Shown: piece by piece, positions 1 through 6,413 of the stretch
How the letters are laid out: every line of letters begins with the position of its first letter
How positions within the stretch are numbered: position 1 is the first letter of the stretch
NCBI GenBank assembly: GCA_022712235.1
Contig: JALAGW010000181.1
Location: 1-13,813, forward strand
Source of the DNA: Brevundimonas sp.
GTDB taxonomy: Bacteria > Pseudomonadota > Alphaproteobacteria > Caulobacterales > Caulobacteraceae
Direction of reading: 5' to 3'
DNA length: 13,813 bases
Translations under genes and position numbers: made by a program
The notes under the pieces: model-generated
Database searches by the model: none
The model's input: only the letters and a program-made list of their open reading frames with translations
What the model was told of the DNA's origin: nothing

Positions 1-534
1 GCGGTGCTGACAACGCGGCTGCTGGTCACGGCGCCCGGTCTGTCGGCGCAGAGCGTTGCGGCGGCCATCGACGGCTATCCCGCCGCAGACATACCGACGC
101 GGCATCTGGGCAAGGGAATCTATTTCCGCCTGACGGGGCCTGCGCCGTTCAATCGTCTGATCTATCCGCCGCCCATCGCCGGGGCGCTGGGCACCCATTA
201 CCGCAAGGATCTGGGCGGGCAGGGGGTGTTCGGGCCGGACCTGGCCTATGTGGAGGTCGAGGACTATTCGGTCGATCCGGCCAAGGCCGATGAGTTCGCC
301 CATTACATTCGCCGGTTCTGGCCGGGCGTGACAGTCGAGCGCCTGACGCCCGACTATGCCGGCATCCGACCCAAGATTCACGGACCGGGCGAAGCGCAGC
401 CGGACTTCCAGCTTCATGGCCGTGAGCATCACGGCATTGACGGCCTGATGGCCCTGTTCGGGATCGAGAGCCCAGGCCTGACCAGTTCCCTGGCCATAGG
501 CGAGGCTGTGGCCGAGGCGCTGTGCAAGGCATGA
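1..534 (+). CDS. FAD-dependent oxidoreductase, L-2-hydroxyglutarate oxidase-like, C-terminal part (5' end outside window)
   Basis: The reading frame is open from the first base, so this is the last ~177 residues of a longer protein; the N-terminal FAD-binding fold is not in the window. What remains resembles the C-terminal half of the D-amino-acid-oxidase-fold family that includes LhgO. Visible are a TTRLLVTAPGLSAQ strand, a HLGKGIYF segment, GVFGPDLAYVEVEDYSVDP, YAGIRPKIHGPGE and a closing FGIESPGLTSSLAIGEAV helix that would cap the flavin. LhgO enzymes oxidise L-2-hydroxyglutarate to 2-oxoglutarate; the exact substrate here is inferred from resemblance and could be another 2-hydroxyacid or an amine. 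The stop codon lies a few bases upstream of the next gene's start, suggesting co-transcription with the acetyltransferase. Confidence 0.75.
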   Translation, partial: AVLTTRLLVTAPGLSAQSVAAAIDGYPAADIPTRHLGKGIYFRLTGPAPFNRLIYPPPIAGALGTHYRKDLGGQGVFGPDLAYVEVEDYSVDPAKADEFAHYIRRFWPGVTVERLTPDYAGIRPKIHGPGEAQPDFQLHGREHHGIDGLMALFGIESPGLTSSLAIGEAVAEALCKA

Positions 535-536
535 GC

Positions 537-1094
537 ATGACCGAACGCGAGAAGATGCTGGCCGGGTTGAGCTATGACCCCGGCGATCCCGAGCTGGTCG
601 CGGGACGGGCGAGGGCGGTCAGTCTGACCATGCGGATCAATCAGGAGCCGGATCGCGAGAAACGGCGTGCGCTGGTCAATGAACTGGTTCAAGCGAGCGA
701 CGTGCGCGCGGCGATCATGCCCGGCTTCTTCTGCGACTATGGCGACAATATCCGCTTTGGCGCGCGGGCCTTTGTGAACGCCAACAGCGTCTTTCTGGAT
801 TGCGCCGAGATCACCATCGGCGACGACTTCCAGTGCGGCCCCGGCGTGCAACTGCTGACGCCGGAACACCCTCTGGATGCGGCGGAGCGGCGTTCCGGCG
901 TGGAAAGCGCCCGGCCGATCCGTATTGGCGACGACGTCTGGATCGGCGGCGGCGCCATCGTCCTGGCGGGCGTGACGGTGGGCGATCGCGTCGTCATCGG
1001 TGCAGGGGCGGTCGTGACGAAGGACGTGCCGTCCGATGTGGTCGTCGTCGGCAATCCCGCTCGCGTGGTGAAAAACCTGCCGCGCGAGATCTAG
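537..1094 (+). CDS. maa: Maltose O-acetyltransferase-family hexapeptide acetyltransferase
   Basis: This 185-residue protein has the length and layout of the Maa/LacA/NodL family, which transfers acetyl from acetyl-CoA to a sugar hydroxyl in the cytoplasm. The N-terminal MTEREKMLAG segment and DP..PEL motif are typical, as is the following helical Maa domain (about residues 5-57). From about residue 70 the left-handed beta-helix repeats appear (for example IRFGARAFVNAN, ITIGDDFQCGP, IRIGDDVWIGGGAIVLAGVTVGD in sections). H111 in LLTPEHPLD is the expected catalytic histidine, and VVVGNPARVVK is the family ending. I chose the ATG at 537 because AAGG at 526-529 sits seven bases upstream. An ATG at 531 that overlaps the previous stop (ATGA) and a GTG at 522 are possible alternatives. 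The true acceptor sugar cannot be told from sequence. The stop overlaps that of the convergent gene. Confidence 0.85.
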   Translation: MTEREKMLAGLSYDPGDPELVAGRARAVSLTMRINQEPDREKRRALVNELVQASDVRAAIMPGFFCDYGDNIRFGARAFVNANSVFLDCAEITIGDDFQCGPGVQLLTPEHPLDAAERRSGVESARPIRIGDDVWIGGGAIVLAGVTVGDRVVIGAGAVVTKDVPSDVVVVGNPARVVKNLPREI

Positions 1095-2059
1095 TCGAAG
1101 GCGGTCAGCGGGATCGAGACCAGGCTGAATGGCAGAACCGGGTCGCCGGAACCGCGTCGGTTCAACTGACTGTTGGCGACGATCAGTTGGTCGCCGCGAA
1201 CCGCCACGGTTGCGGGCCAGGCCAGTTCGTCCGGCTTGATGCGTTTTCTTTCGACGGCGGTCAGGAGGTCGGGCGATAGGTCCAGCGCCACGACTTCGCC
1301 GGCCGATTGCCGCACCAGGAAGAGGCGTTGTGCGATCAGGGCCAGGCCGTCGCCGCCGTCCAGTGCAGAAGCGCCGGCGTCGATGGCGGCGATCTCACGC
1401 GTGTGGGTGTCGATGCGGAACAGTCGTCCGGTCTTCATCAGGACCACGATCAGATAGCGACCGTCAGGCGTGGCGACGATGCCGTTCAGGTTGGGCTCTT
1501 CACCATACTCCAGCACCGTCCCCTCGAATGACAGCCAGGGCTCCAGAACCGCGTCGGCGACTGAATCTCGGGCGACGCGCCACAGCACGGGGCGCAGGGT
1601 GTCGGTGAAATAGGCGGCGTCGGAGGTCAGCGCGACATCGTTGATCAGCCAGGGGCCTTCCGGCGTAGTGAAGCGCGCCAGTCGCTGGCCGGTGGTGATG
1701 TCGACGACATGCATCGACCCGGTTCGCGCTCCGGCCACCCACAGGCGTCCCTGTCCGTCGGCCTTCAGGCCCAGCGCGACCGAGACCGGCCTGGCCGGCG
1801 GCGAATCACCCAGGTCGAGCGGATCGGCGACCTGCACGACAGCACCCGTTTCGGGATCAACACGGAAGACCACGCCTGTATTGGCGCTGTTCGTGTAGAT
1901 GGCGCCGCTTGCGGGATCGACCGTCACCCCCTCGGGATAGGCGGCGGCTTCGGGCAGGGGCAGAACTCTCGCATCTGTCTGCGCCAGCGCTGGCGTGCAG
2001 GCCAAGAGTGCGCCAAACATCGCGCTTGCGGCCAGGTGCGTCGTCCACAGTTTGCGCAT
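1091..2059 (-). CDS. Exported SMP-30/gluconolactonase-like beta-propeller protein
   Basis: This 322-residue protein begins with a signal peptide: MRK, a hydrophobic stretch of about residues 9-20, then ALA before Q27. A Cys at 21 in LLAC could alternatively be a weak lipobox. The mature part is built of repeated beta-blade motifs: YPEGVTVDPASGAIYTNS, ALGLKADGQGRLWVAG, LINDVALTSDAAYFTDT, LNGIVATPDGRYLIVV and WPATVAVRGDQLIVANS. This matches the six-bladed SMP-30/gluconolactonase/LRE group, often calcium-dependent lactonases, but the substrate is unknown and a non-enzymatic role is possible. The ATG at 2059 is preceded on this strand by GGAG about five bases upstream and starts directly before the signal peptide. 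A longer in-frame start at 2101 would bury the signal behind 14 polar residues and is rejected. The gene is divergent from rpmF. Confidence 0.8.
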   Translation of the reverse strand: MRKLWTTHLAASAMFGALLACTPALAQTDARVLPLPEAAAYPEGVTVDPASGAIYTNSANTGVVFRVDPETGAVVQVADPLDLGDSPPARPVSVALGLKADGQGRLWVAGARTGSMHVVDITTGQRLARFTTPEGPWLINDVALTSDAAYFTDTLRPVLWRVARDSVADAVLEPWLSFEGTVLEYGEEPNLNGIVATPDGRYLIVVLMKTGRLFRIDTHTREIAAIDAGASALDGGDGLALIAQRLFLVRQSAGEVVALDLSPDLLTAVERKRIKPDELAWPATVAVRGDQLIVANSQLNRRGSGDPVLPFSLVSIPLTAFD

Positions 2060-2070
2060 TTCATTCTCCG

Positions 2071-2084
2071 TGACATCGGTGTCA
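2071..2084. promoter_or_regulatory. Dyad TGACA-N4-TGTCA upstream of the beta-propeller gene (possible operator)
   Basis: A perfect inverted repeat with five-base arms and a four-base spacer lies 12 bases upstream of the beta-propeller gene's start, just upstream of its ribosome binding site. Such a position would suit a repressor site or a small hairpin in the 5' leader. No regulator can be named from this alone, and a short dyad can arise by chance. Confidence 0.25.
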
Positions 2085-2149
2085 TGACCTTGCCGCAGCA
2101 AGTCCGGGACCGCTAGGGCGAGGCGGCTGGCCGATTGTCACAGCACGGC

Positions 2150-2178
2150 TTGAAATCGGTTGCGGCTTCATGCATAAG
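2150..2178 (+). promoter_or_regulatory. Candidate sigma-70-type promoter for rpmF
   Basis: TTGAAA at 2150-2155 matches five of six bases of the -35 consensus. Seventeen bases later CATAAG at 2173-2178 matches four of six of the -10. Transcription would start near 2185, giving a leader of about 80 bases before the rpmF ATG. The call rests on motif and spacing only. Confidence 0.4.
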
Positions 2179-2191
2179 CCCGCCCTCGCGT

Positions 2192-2226
2192 GGCGGCTCT
2201 TATCGGGGGGCCGCCGCTGTTGTTTT
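2192..2226 (+). promoter_or_regulatory. Hairpin followed by a T-rich run in the rpmF leader
   Basis: GGCGGC at 2192-2197 is complementary to GCCGCC at 2210-2215, with a 12-base loop. A short T-rich stretch (TGTTGTTTT) lies just downstream, ending at 2226, about 40 bases before the rpmF start. It may be a weak attenuator or an autoregulatory structure; the large loop and the gap between stem and T-run make it a poor terminator. Confidence 0.25.
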
Positions 2227-2266
2227 CGCGTCTTCACGGCGCACCGACTTAGAGATTGAGACGGAC

Positions 2267-2449
2267 ATGGCCGTTCCGAAGCGCAAAGTATCCCCCACGC
2301 GTCGCAACATGCGTCGTGCACACGACGCCCTGGGCGCCAACACCTATGTGGAAGACAAGGACACCGGCGAGCTGCGCCGTCCGCACCACATCGACCTGAA
2401 GACCGGCATGTACAAAGGCCGTCAGGTCATGACGCCGAAGGAAGACTAA
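2267..2449 (+). CDS. rpmF: 50S ribosomal protein L32
   Basis: This 60-residue basic protein is the large-subunit ribosomal protein L32. It opens with MAVPKRKVSPTRRNMRRAHD, the family signature, and continues with ALGANTYVED and LRRPHHIDLKTGMYKGRQV. It has no cysteines, so it is the zinc-free form common in alphaproteobacteria rather than the CxxC-zinc form. The ATG at 2267 is fixed by the conserved MAVPKRK start; further in-frame sequence upstream is ignored because it would add residues no L32 has. A GAG lies about six bases upstream as a modest ribosome binding site. The gene appears to be a single-gene transcript: a promoter-like sequence lies upstream and a strong terminator follows the stop. 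Confidence 0.97.
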   Translation: MAVPKRKVSPTRRNMRRAHDALGANTYVEDKDTGELRRPHHIDLKTGMYKGRQVMTPKED

Positions 2450-2462
2450 GGTCTTCACGACG

Positions 2463-2481
2463 GTCCCGGCTTCGGCCGGAC
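2463..2481 (+). other. UUCG-tetraloop hairpin downstream of rpmF
   Basis: A seven-base-pair stem with one bulged C closes a C(TTCG)G tetraloop, an exceptionally stable RNA loop. It lies 14 bases after the rpmF stop and just before the terminator, where it could protect the mRNA 3' end from exonucleases. The structure was read by eye. Confidence 0.5.
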
Positions 2482-2491
2482 GATAGAATTC

Positions 2492-2522
2492 AGCGGCGCG
2501 CGATGACATCGCGCGCCGTTTT
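2492..2522 (+). terminator. Strong rho-independent terminator of rpmF
   Basis: The arms at 2494-2504 and 2508-2518 are perfectly complementary over 11 base pairs, almost all GC, around a three-base loop (GAC). The stem extends by a G-T and an A-T pair and is followed by TTTT at 2519-2522. This is the clearest terminator in the window. Confidence 0.9.
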
Positions 2523-2565
2523 CGTGCGTTATGTGCGGCGAAGCTGAACCCTTGGAGCGCTCCGC

Positions 2566-3180
2566 ATGATCCGCAACGCCGTCCTCAGTTCCGTCGCCCT
2601 GCTGGCCCTGGCCGCCTGCAACGCCCCCGAGGCCGCCAAGACGACGGAGGCAAAGGCCCCCGAATCAGTCGCTTCGGCGGTAGCGCCCGACGCCGCCTCG
2701 AGTCCCGTGCTGACGCCCCAGGGCTATGGGCCTTTGAAGATCGGCATGACCCAGGCCGAGGTGGACGCCGCGGTCGGTCCGCCGCCCGCGAACGCCGCCG
2801 AGGCCGAGCCCTCGGAATGTCGCCAATATCACCCGCCGCGCGCGCCTGAGGGCCTTTTGGTCATGACGGAGAAGGGCGTGCTGACGCGCCTGACGGCGAT
2901 CGGGGGCTCAAGCGTCAAGACGGCGGACGGCGTGGGCGTCGGCTATGACGGCGAGCAACTGAAGACAAAATACGGCGCGACGGCTCGGTTCAGTCCGCAC
3001 AAGTATGTCGCGGCTCCCGCCGGCTATCTGACCGCCTGGACCGGCGCCGACCATTTGTCGGACGCCTACGTGTCCGATCCTGCCGCGCGCGGTCTGGTGT
3101 TCGAGATTGGCCGCGACGGCAAGGTCGCCTTCATCCATGCGGGCGGGCCCAGCATTCAGTATGTCGAAGGCTGCAGCTGA
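2566..3180 (+). CDS. Putative lipoprotein with BamE-like motif
   Basis: This 204-residue protein carries a lipoprotein signal: MIRN, a hydrophobic core, and the lipobox LAAC with the acylated cysteine at C18. It is therefore likely anchored to a membrane facing the periplasm. Residues 19-48 are a low-complexity Ala/Pro/Glu/Lys tether. From about residue 53 the line GYGPLKIGMTQAEVDAAVG resembles the GMT-x-x-EV helix start of BamE/SmpA-like folds. The remainder (ECRQYH, LLVMTEKGVLTRL, VGVGYDGEQLKTKYG, a final VEGCS) looks like a single small alpha/beta domain. C85 and C203 are the only other cysteines and could form a disulfide. The ATG at 2566 has GGAG eight bases upstream. No specific function is recognised; BamE itself is shorter, so this is not simply BamE. 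Confidence 0.8.
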   Translation: MIRNAVLSSVALLALAACNAPEAAKTTEAKAPESVASAVAPDAASSPVLTPQGYGPLKIGMTQAEVDAAVGPPPANAAEAEPSECRQYHPPRAPEGLLVMTEKGVLTRLTAIGGSSVKTADGVGVGYDGEQLKTKYGATARFSPHKYVAAPAGYLTAWTGADHLSDAYVSDPAARGLVFEIGRDGKVAFIHAGGPSIQYVEGCS

Positions 3181-3209
3181 CGCCGTGACGAAGGAAGGCG
3201 CGCCGCCGG

Positions 3210-3239
3210 TTGGCGATTCGGCAGCGGCTGGTCTAAACC
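3210..3239 (+). promoter_or_regulatory. Candidate Caulobacter-type housekeeping promoter for eno
   Basis: TTGGCGA at 3210-3216 and TCTAAACC at 3232-3239, separated by 15 bases, resemble the Caulobacter housekeeping pattern TTGACGS ... GCTANAWC (five of seven and six of eight matches). The site lies about 40 bases upstream of the enolase start. The spacing is one base longer than the usual range, so the call is tentative. Confidence 0.35.
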
Positions 3240-3277
3240 GGGAGCAGAACTTCTCCTCCTGACAGAGCGCCTTCCAC

Positions 3278-4555
3278 ATGACCGACATCGCCGACATCGT
3301 CGCCCGCCAGATCATCGACAGCCGGGGCAATCCGACGGTCGAGGTGGACGTCACCCTGGAAGACGGCAGCTTCGGCCGCGCCGCCGTGCCCTCGGGCGCC
3401 TCGACCGGCGCCCACGAGGCGGTCGAACTGCGGGACGGCGACATGGACATGTGGGGCGGCAAGGGCGTCCAGAAGGCGGTCGACGCCGTCAACGGCGAAA
3501 TCTTCGACGCCCTGTCCGGCATGGACGCCGAGGACCAGCGCCGTCTGGACGAGGCCCTGATCGAGCTGGACGGCACCGACAACAAGGGACGTCTGGGCGC
3601 CAACGCCATCCTGGGCGTCTCCCTGGCTGCGGCCAAGGCCAGCGCCATCAGCTCGAACCTGCCGCTGTATCGCTACATCGGCGGCGTCTCGGCCCGCGTC
3701 CTGCCGACTCCGATGATGAATATCATCAACGGCGGCGCTCACGCCGATAATCCGATCGACATTCAGGAGTTCATGATCCTGCCGACCGGCGCCGACACCT
3801 TCTCGGACGCCCTGCGCATGGGCGCTGAAATCTTTCATGCGCTGAAGAAGGCTCTGAAGGACGCGGGTCACAACACCAACGTCGGCGACGAGGGCGGCTT
3901 CGCCCCCAACCTGGCTTCGGCTGAAGAGGCTCTGGCCTTCATCACCAAGGCAGGGCAGTCGGCCGGCTATCTGGCGGGCGAGGACTTCCACCTGGGCCTC
4001 GACGTGGCCTCGACCGAGTTCTTCAAGAACGGCAAGTACGACCTGACGGGCGAGGGCAAGTCCTTCGACGCCGACGGCATGGTCGGCTACCTGGCCGATC
4101 TGGTCGAGCGCTTCCCCATCGTCTCGATCGAGGACGGCTGCGCCGAGGACGACTTCGACGGCTGGAAGCTGCTGACGGATCGTCTGGGCGACCGCGTTCA
4201 GCTGGTCGGCGATGACTTGTTCGTGACCAACCCGCGCCGTCTGGCCGCCGGCATCGGCGAGGGCCTGGCCAATTCCATCCTGATCAAGGTCAACCAGATC
4301 GGCACCCTGTCCGAGACCCTGGACGCCGTCGATATGGCCCACCGCGCCGGCTACACCTCGGTGATGAGCCACCGTTCGGGTGAAACCGAGGACTCGACCA
4401 TCGCCGATCTGGCCGTCGCCACCAACTGCGGACAGATCAAGACCGGCTCGCTGGCCCGTTCGGACCGGACGGCCAAATACAACCAACTGCTGCGCATCGA
4501 AGAGATGCTGGGCGATCAGGCCGCCTATTTCGGCGACGGCATGCTGCTGAAATAA
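3278..4555 (+). CDS. eno: Enolase (phosphopyruvate hydratase)
   Basis: Enolase interconverts 2-phosphoglycerate and phosphoenolpyruvate in glycolysis, in the cytoplasm. The 425-residue length is normal. The N-terminal domain shows RGNPTVEVDV and the substrate-loop motif PSGASTGAHEAVELRDGD (residues 38-55). The barrel domain carries H155 (NGGAHADN), the general acid E205 in GDEGGFAPN, magnesium ligands D242, E285 (SIEDG) and D312 (GDD), the catalytic base K337 (ILIKVNQIGT) and the SHRSGETED signature near 364-372. All key residues are intact. The ATG at 3278 matches the usual N-terminus. No good Shine-Dalgarno sequence precedes it; the leader is instead C/T-rich (TTCTCCTCCT at 3251-3260), an oddity for a highly expressed gene. 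A terminator follows within 25 bases, so eno probably forms its own transcript. Confidence 0.98.
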   Translation: MTDIADIVARQIIDSRGNPTVEVDVTLEDGSFGRAAVPSGASTGAHEAVELRDGDMDMWGGKGVQKAVDAVNGEIFDALSGMDAEDQRRLDEALIELDGTDNKGRLGANAILGVSLAAAKASAISSNLPLYRYIGGVSARVLPTPMMNIINGGAHADNPIDIQEFMILPTGADTFSDALRMGAEIFHALKKALKDAGHNTNVGDEGGFAPNLASAEEALAFITKAGQSAGYLAGEDFHLGLDVASTEFFKNGKYDLTGEGKSFDADGMVGYLADLVERFPIVSIEDGCAEDDFDGWKLLTDRLGDRVQLVGDDLFVTNPRRLAAGIGEGLANSILIKVNQIGTLSETLDAVDMAHRAGYTSVMSHRSGETEDSTIADLAVATNCGQIKTGSLARSDRTAKYNQLLRIEEMLGDQAAYFGDGMLLK

Positions 4556-4577
4556 ACCTTCTCACGAAGAAGTGCGC

Positions 4578-4607
4578 AGCGCCGTCTCCGACCTCGGAGG
4601 CGGCGTT
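4578..4607 (+). terminator. Intrinsic-type terminator after eno
   Basis: CGCCGTCTCCGA at 4580-4591 pairs with TCGGAGGCGGCG at 4594-4605, 12 pairs with one G-T wobble, around a very short CC loop (the innermost pairs probably open). Outer G-T and A-T pairs extend it. Only two T residues follow directly, so release may be inefficient and some read-through into the division gene is possible. Confidence 0.65.
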
Positions 4608-4691
4608 CGCAATTACGGCCAAGCTACGGTTCGTTAGGCATTTTCGGTCAGGATCAGGAAACCGTGTTCACGCTCAGAAGGAGCGTCAGTC

Positions 4692-5024
4692 GTGCCCGAG
4701 CAGATGAAGCCCTATCTTCCGTCCGCGTTTCTGCTGTTCCTGATCGTCTATCTGGGCGTTCAGGCCCTGACCGGGCAACGCGGCCTGCTGAGCGGGGGCG
4801 AGCGCGATGCGCTTCTCGCCAAACGGGAGGCGCAGTTGGCTCACCTGACCGAGCAGCGCCGGGATCTGGAAGTTCGCGTGCGTTATCTGCGGACCGAGAG
4901 TCTTTCAAAGGACCTGCTGGAAGAGCGGGCGCGGGCGGTGCTCGGCTTTGCCGATCCGCGTGACTACGTAGTTCGCCTGAGCGCTCCTGTCGTGCGCAAC
5001 CCTGACGCGATCCGCACCTCCTGA
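4692..5024 (+). CDS. ftsB: FtsB/DivIC-like septum formation initiator
   Basis: FtsB-type proteins are bitopic inner-membrane proteins that bind FtsL and FtsQ in the divisome and help activate septal wall synthesis. This 110-residue protein has the expected plan. A short cytoplasmic start is followed by one membrane helix (about residues 10-26, AFLLFLIVYLGVQAL) and a GQRGLL turn. Next come a charged coiled coil (about 36-68, with heptad Leu in LLAKREAQLAHL and LEVRVRYLR) and the conserved SKDLLEERARAVLGFADP motif. The GTG at 4692 is preferred over the ATG at 4704 because GAAGGAG at 4677-4683 is eight bases upstream of it. The gene lies between eno and the pyruvate dehydrogenase operon, an arrangement seen in other alphaproteobacteria. 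Sequence alone does not separate FtsB from other DivIC-family members. Confidence 0.88.
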   Translation: MPEQMKPYLPSAFLLFLIVYLGVQALTGQRGLLSGGERDALLAKREAQLAHLTEQRRDLEVRVRYLRTESLSKDLLEERARAVLGFADPRDYVVRLSAPVVRNPDAIRTS

Positions 5025-5052
5025 ACTATTGTTACAGCTTGACCGGCTCGCT

Positions 5053-5082
5053 TTGCGTTTCGGGAACGAAGGCTGCTAAAGC
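5053..5082 (+). promoter_or_regulatory. Candidate Caulobacter-type promoter for the pdh operon
   Basis: GCTAAAGC at 5075-5082 matches seven of eight bases of the Caulobacter -10 consensus GCTANAWC. TTGCGTT at 5053-5059 is a partial -35, with 15 bases between them. It falls in the 114-base gap between the ftsB-like gene and pdhA, about 55 bases before the pdhA start. The -10 is good; the -35 is weak. Confidence 0.45.
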
Positions 5083-5138
5083 CCCTTTCCGTAACGATAA
5101 GAGTCCCTGACAATCGGGGCGCAGCCGGGAGATGCCGG

Positions 5139-6170
5139 ATGGCGAAAGCCGCCGCTCAGAAATCCTCGTCCAGCACGGGCGACACCAAGATTCCGAACAC
5201 GCCTCAGGCTTCGAAGGAAGACCTGCTGCGCTTCTACCGCGAGATGGTCCTCATCCGCCGCTTCGAAGAGCGCGCGGGCCAGCTTTACGGCATGGGCCTG
5301 ATCGGCGGTTTCTGCCACCTCTACATCGGCCAGGAAGCCGTGGCGGTGGGCGTTCAGGAGAGCGTCAAGCAGGGCTACGACAAGATCATCACCGGCTACC
5401 GCGACCACGGCCACATGCTGGCCGCGGGCATGGACCCGAACGCCGTTATGGCCGAGTTGACCGGTCGCATCGGCGGCTCGTCCAAGGGCAAGGGCGGTTC
5501 GATGCACATGTTCGACGTGCCGACCGGCTTCTATGGCGGTCACGGCATCGTCGGCGCCCAGGTGGCCCTGGGCACCGGCCTGGCCTTCGCCGGGAAGTAT
5601 CGTGGCGATGACTCGGTGGCCTTCGTCTACTTCGGCGACGGCGCCTCGAACCAGGGTCAGGTCTACGAGAGCTTCAACATGGCCCAGCTGTGGAAGCTGC
5701 CGGCCATCTACATCATCGAGAACAATCAGTACGCCATGGGCACGAGCATCGAGCGCTCGTCGTCCACGACCGAGCTGTTCATGCGCGGGGCCAGCTTCGG
5801 CATTCCGGGCGAGCAGGTCGACGGCATGGACGTCCTGGCCGTCCGTGACGCCACCGCCCGCGCCGTGGCCCGCGCCCGCGCCGGCGAAGGACCCTACATT
5901 CTCGAGGTGAAGACCTACCGCTACCGCGGTCACTCCATGTCGGACCCGGCCAAGTACCGCACCAAGGAAGAGGTGGACGAGGTCAAGAAGACCCGCGATC
6001 CGATCGATCATCTGAAGATGCTGCTCGCCGCCGCCAAGGCGACCGAGGAAGAGCTGAAGGCCATCGACAACGAGGTGAAAGCCATCGTCGCCGAGGCTGT
6101 GCAGTTCGCACAGGAAAGCCCTGAGCCGGACCCGTCCGAGCTCTATACTGACGTCTACGTGGAGGCCTGA
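5139..6170 (+). CDS. pdhA: Pyruvate dehydrogenase E1 component, alpha subunit
   Basis: E1 alpha binds thiamine diphosphate and, with E1 beta, decarboxylates pyruvate and transfers the acetyl group to lipoyl arms of the complex. The 343-residue length fits the heterotetrameric E1 type. Residues 1-25 are a polar, probably disordered leader. FCHLYIGQEAVAVG (58-71), GYRDHGH (86-92) and GKGGSMHMF (117-125) are active-site segments. The thiamine motif runs from G166-D-G to N195-N196 and includes GASNQGQVYESFNM. YRYRGHSMSDPAKYR (260-274) is the phosphorylation-loop region; it carries serines, but no kinase is in view. The ATG at 5139 has GGGAG seven bases upstream. It is the first gene of the operon, with pdhB starting three bases after its stop. 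Confidence 0.97.
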   Translation: MAKAAAQKSSSSTGDTKIPNTPQASKEDLLRFYREMVLIRRFEERAGQLYGMGLIGGFCHLYIGQEAVAVGVQESVKQGYDKIITGYRDHGHMLAAGMDPNAVMAELTGRIGGSSKGKGGSMHMFDVPTGFYGGHGIVGAQVALGTGLAFAGKYRGDDSVAFVYFGDGASNQGQVYESFNMAQLWKLPAIYIIENNQYAMGTSIERSSSTTELFMRGASFGIPGEQVDGMDVLAVRDATARAVARARAGEGPYILEVKTYRYRGHSMSDPAKYRTKEEVDEVKKTRDPIDHLKMLLAAAKATEEELKAIDNEVKAIVAEAVQFAQESPEPDPSELYTDVYVEA

Positions 6171-6173
6171 ACC

Positions 6174-6413
6174 GTGACCGACATTCTGATGCCGGCGCTG
6201 TCCCCCACGATGGAAGAGGGCACGCTGACCAAGTGGCACATCAAGGCGGGCGACACCGTGTCGGCCGGCCAGGTGATCGCCGAGATTGAAACCGACAAGG
6301 CGACGATGGAAGTCGAAGCCGTCGATGAAGGCGAAGTGCTGGAGATCCTGGTGCCGGAAGGCTCCGAGAACGTGAAGGTCAATACGCCGATCGCCCGTCT
6401 GGCTGGCGAAGAC
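6174..6413 (+). repeat. Lipoyl-domain repeat, copy 1 (in pdhB)
   Basis: These 80 codons encode a lipoyl domain 67/80 identical at protein level, without gaps, to the start of pdhC at 8130-8369. The DNA differs at many third codon positions, so the duplication is old or kept similar by selection rather than by recent copying. Confidence 0.9.

Noticed and set aside
2135..2266. An N-terminal extension of L32 upstream of 2267
   Set aside because: L32 proteins start with MAVPKRK; the upstream frame is the leader with promoter-like and hairpin sequence.
3233..4486. A 417-codon minus-strand open frame opposite eno
   Set aside because: Antisense shadow; enolase has all catalytic residues in the sense frame.
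5039..5044. TTGACC at 5039-5044 as the -35 of the pdh promoter
   Set aside because: It lies 30 bases before the GCTAAAGC -10 candidate, too far for sigma-70-type recognition.
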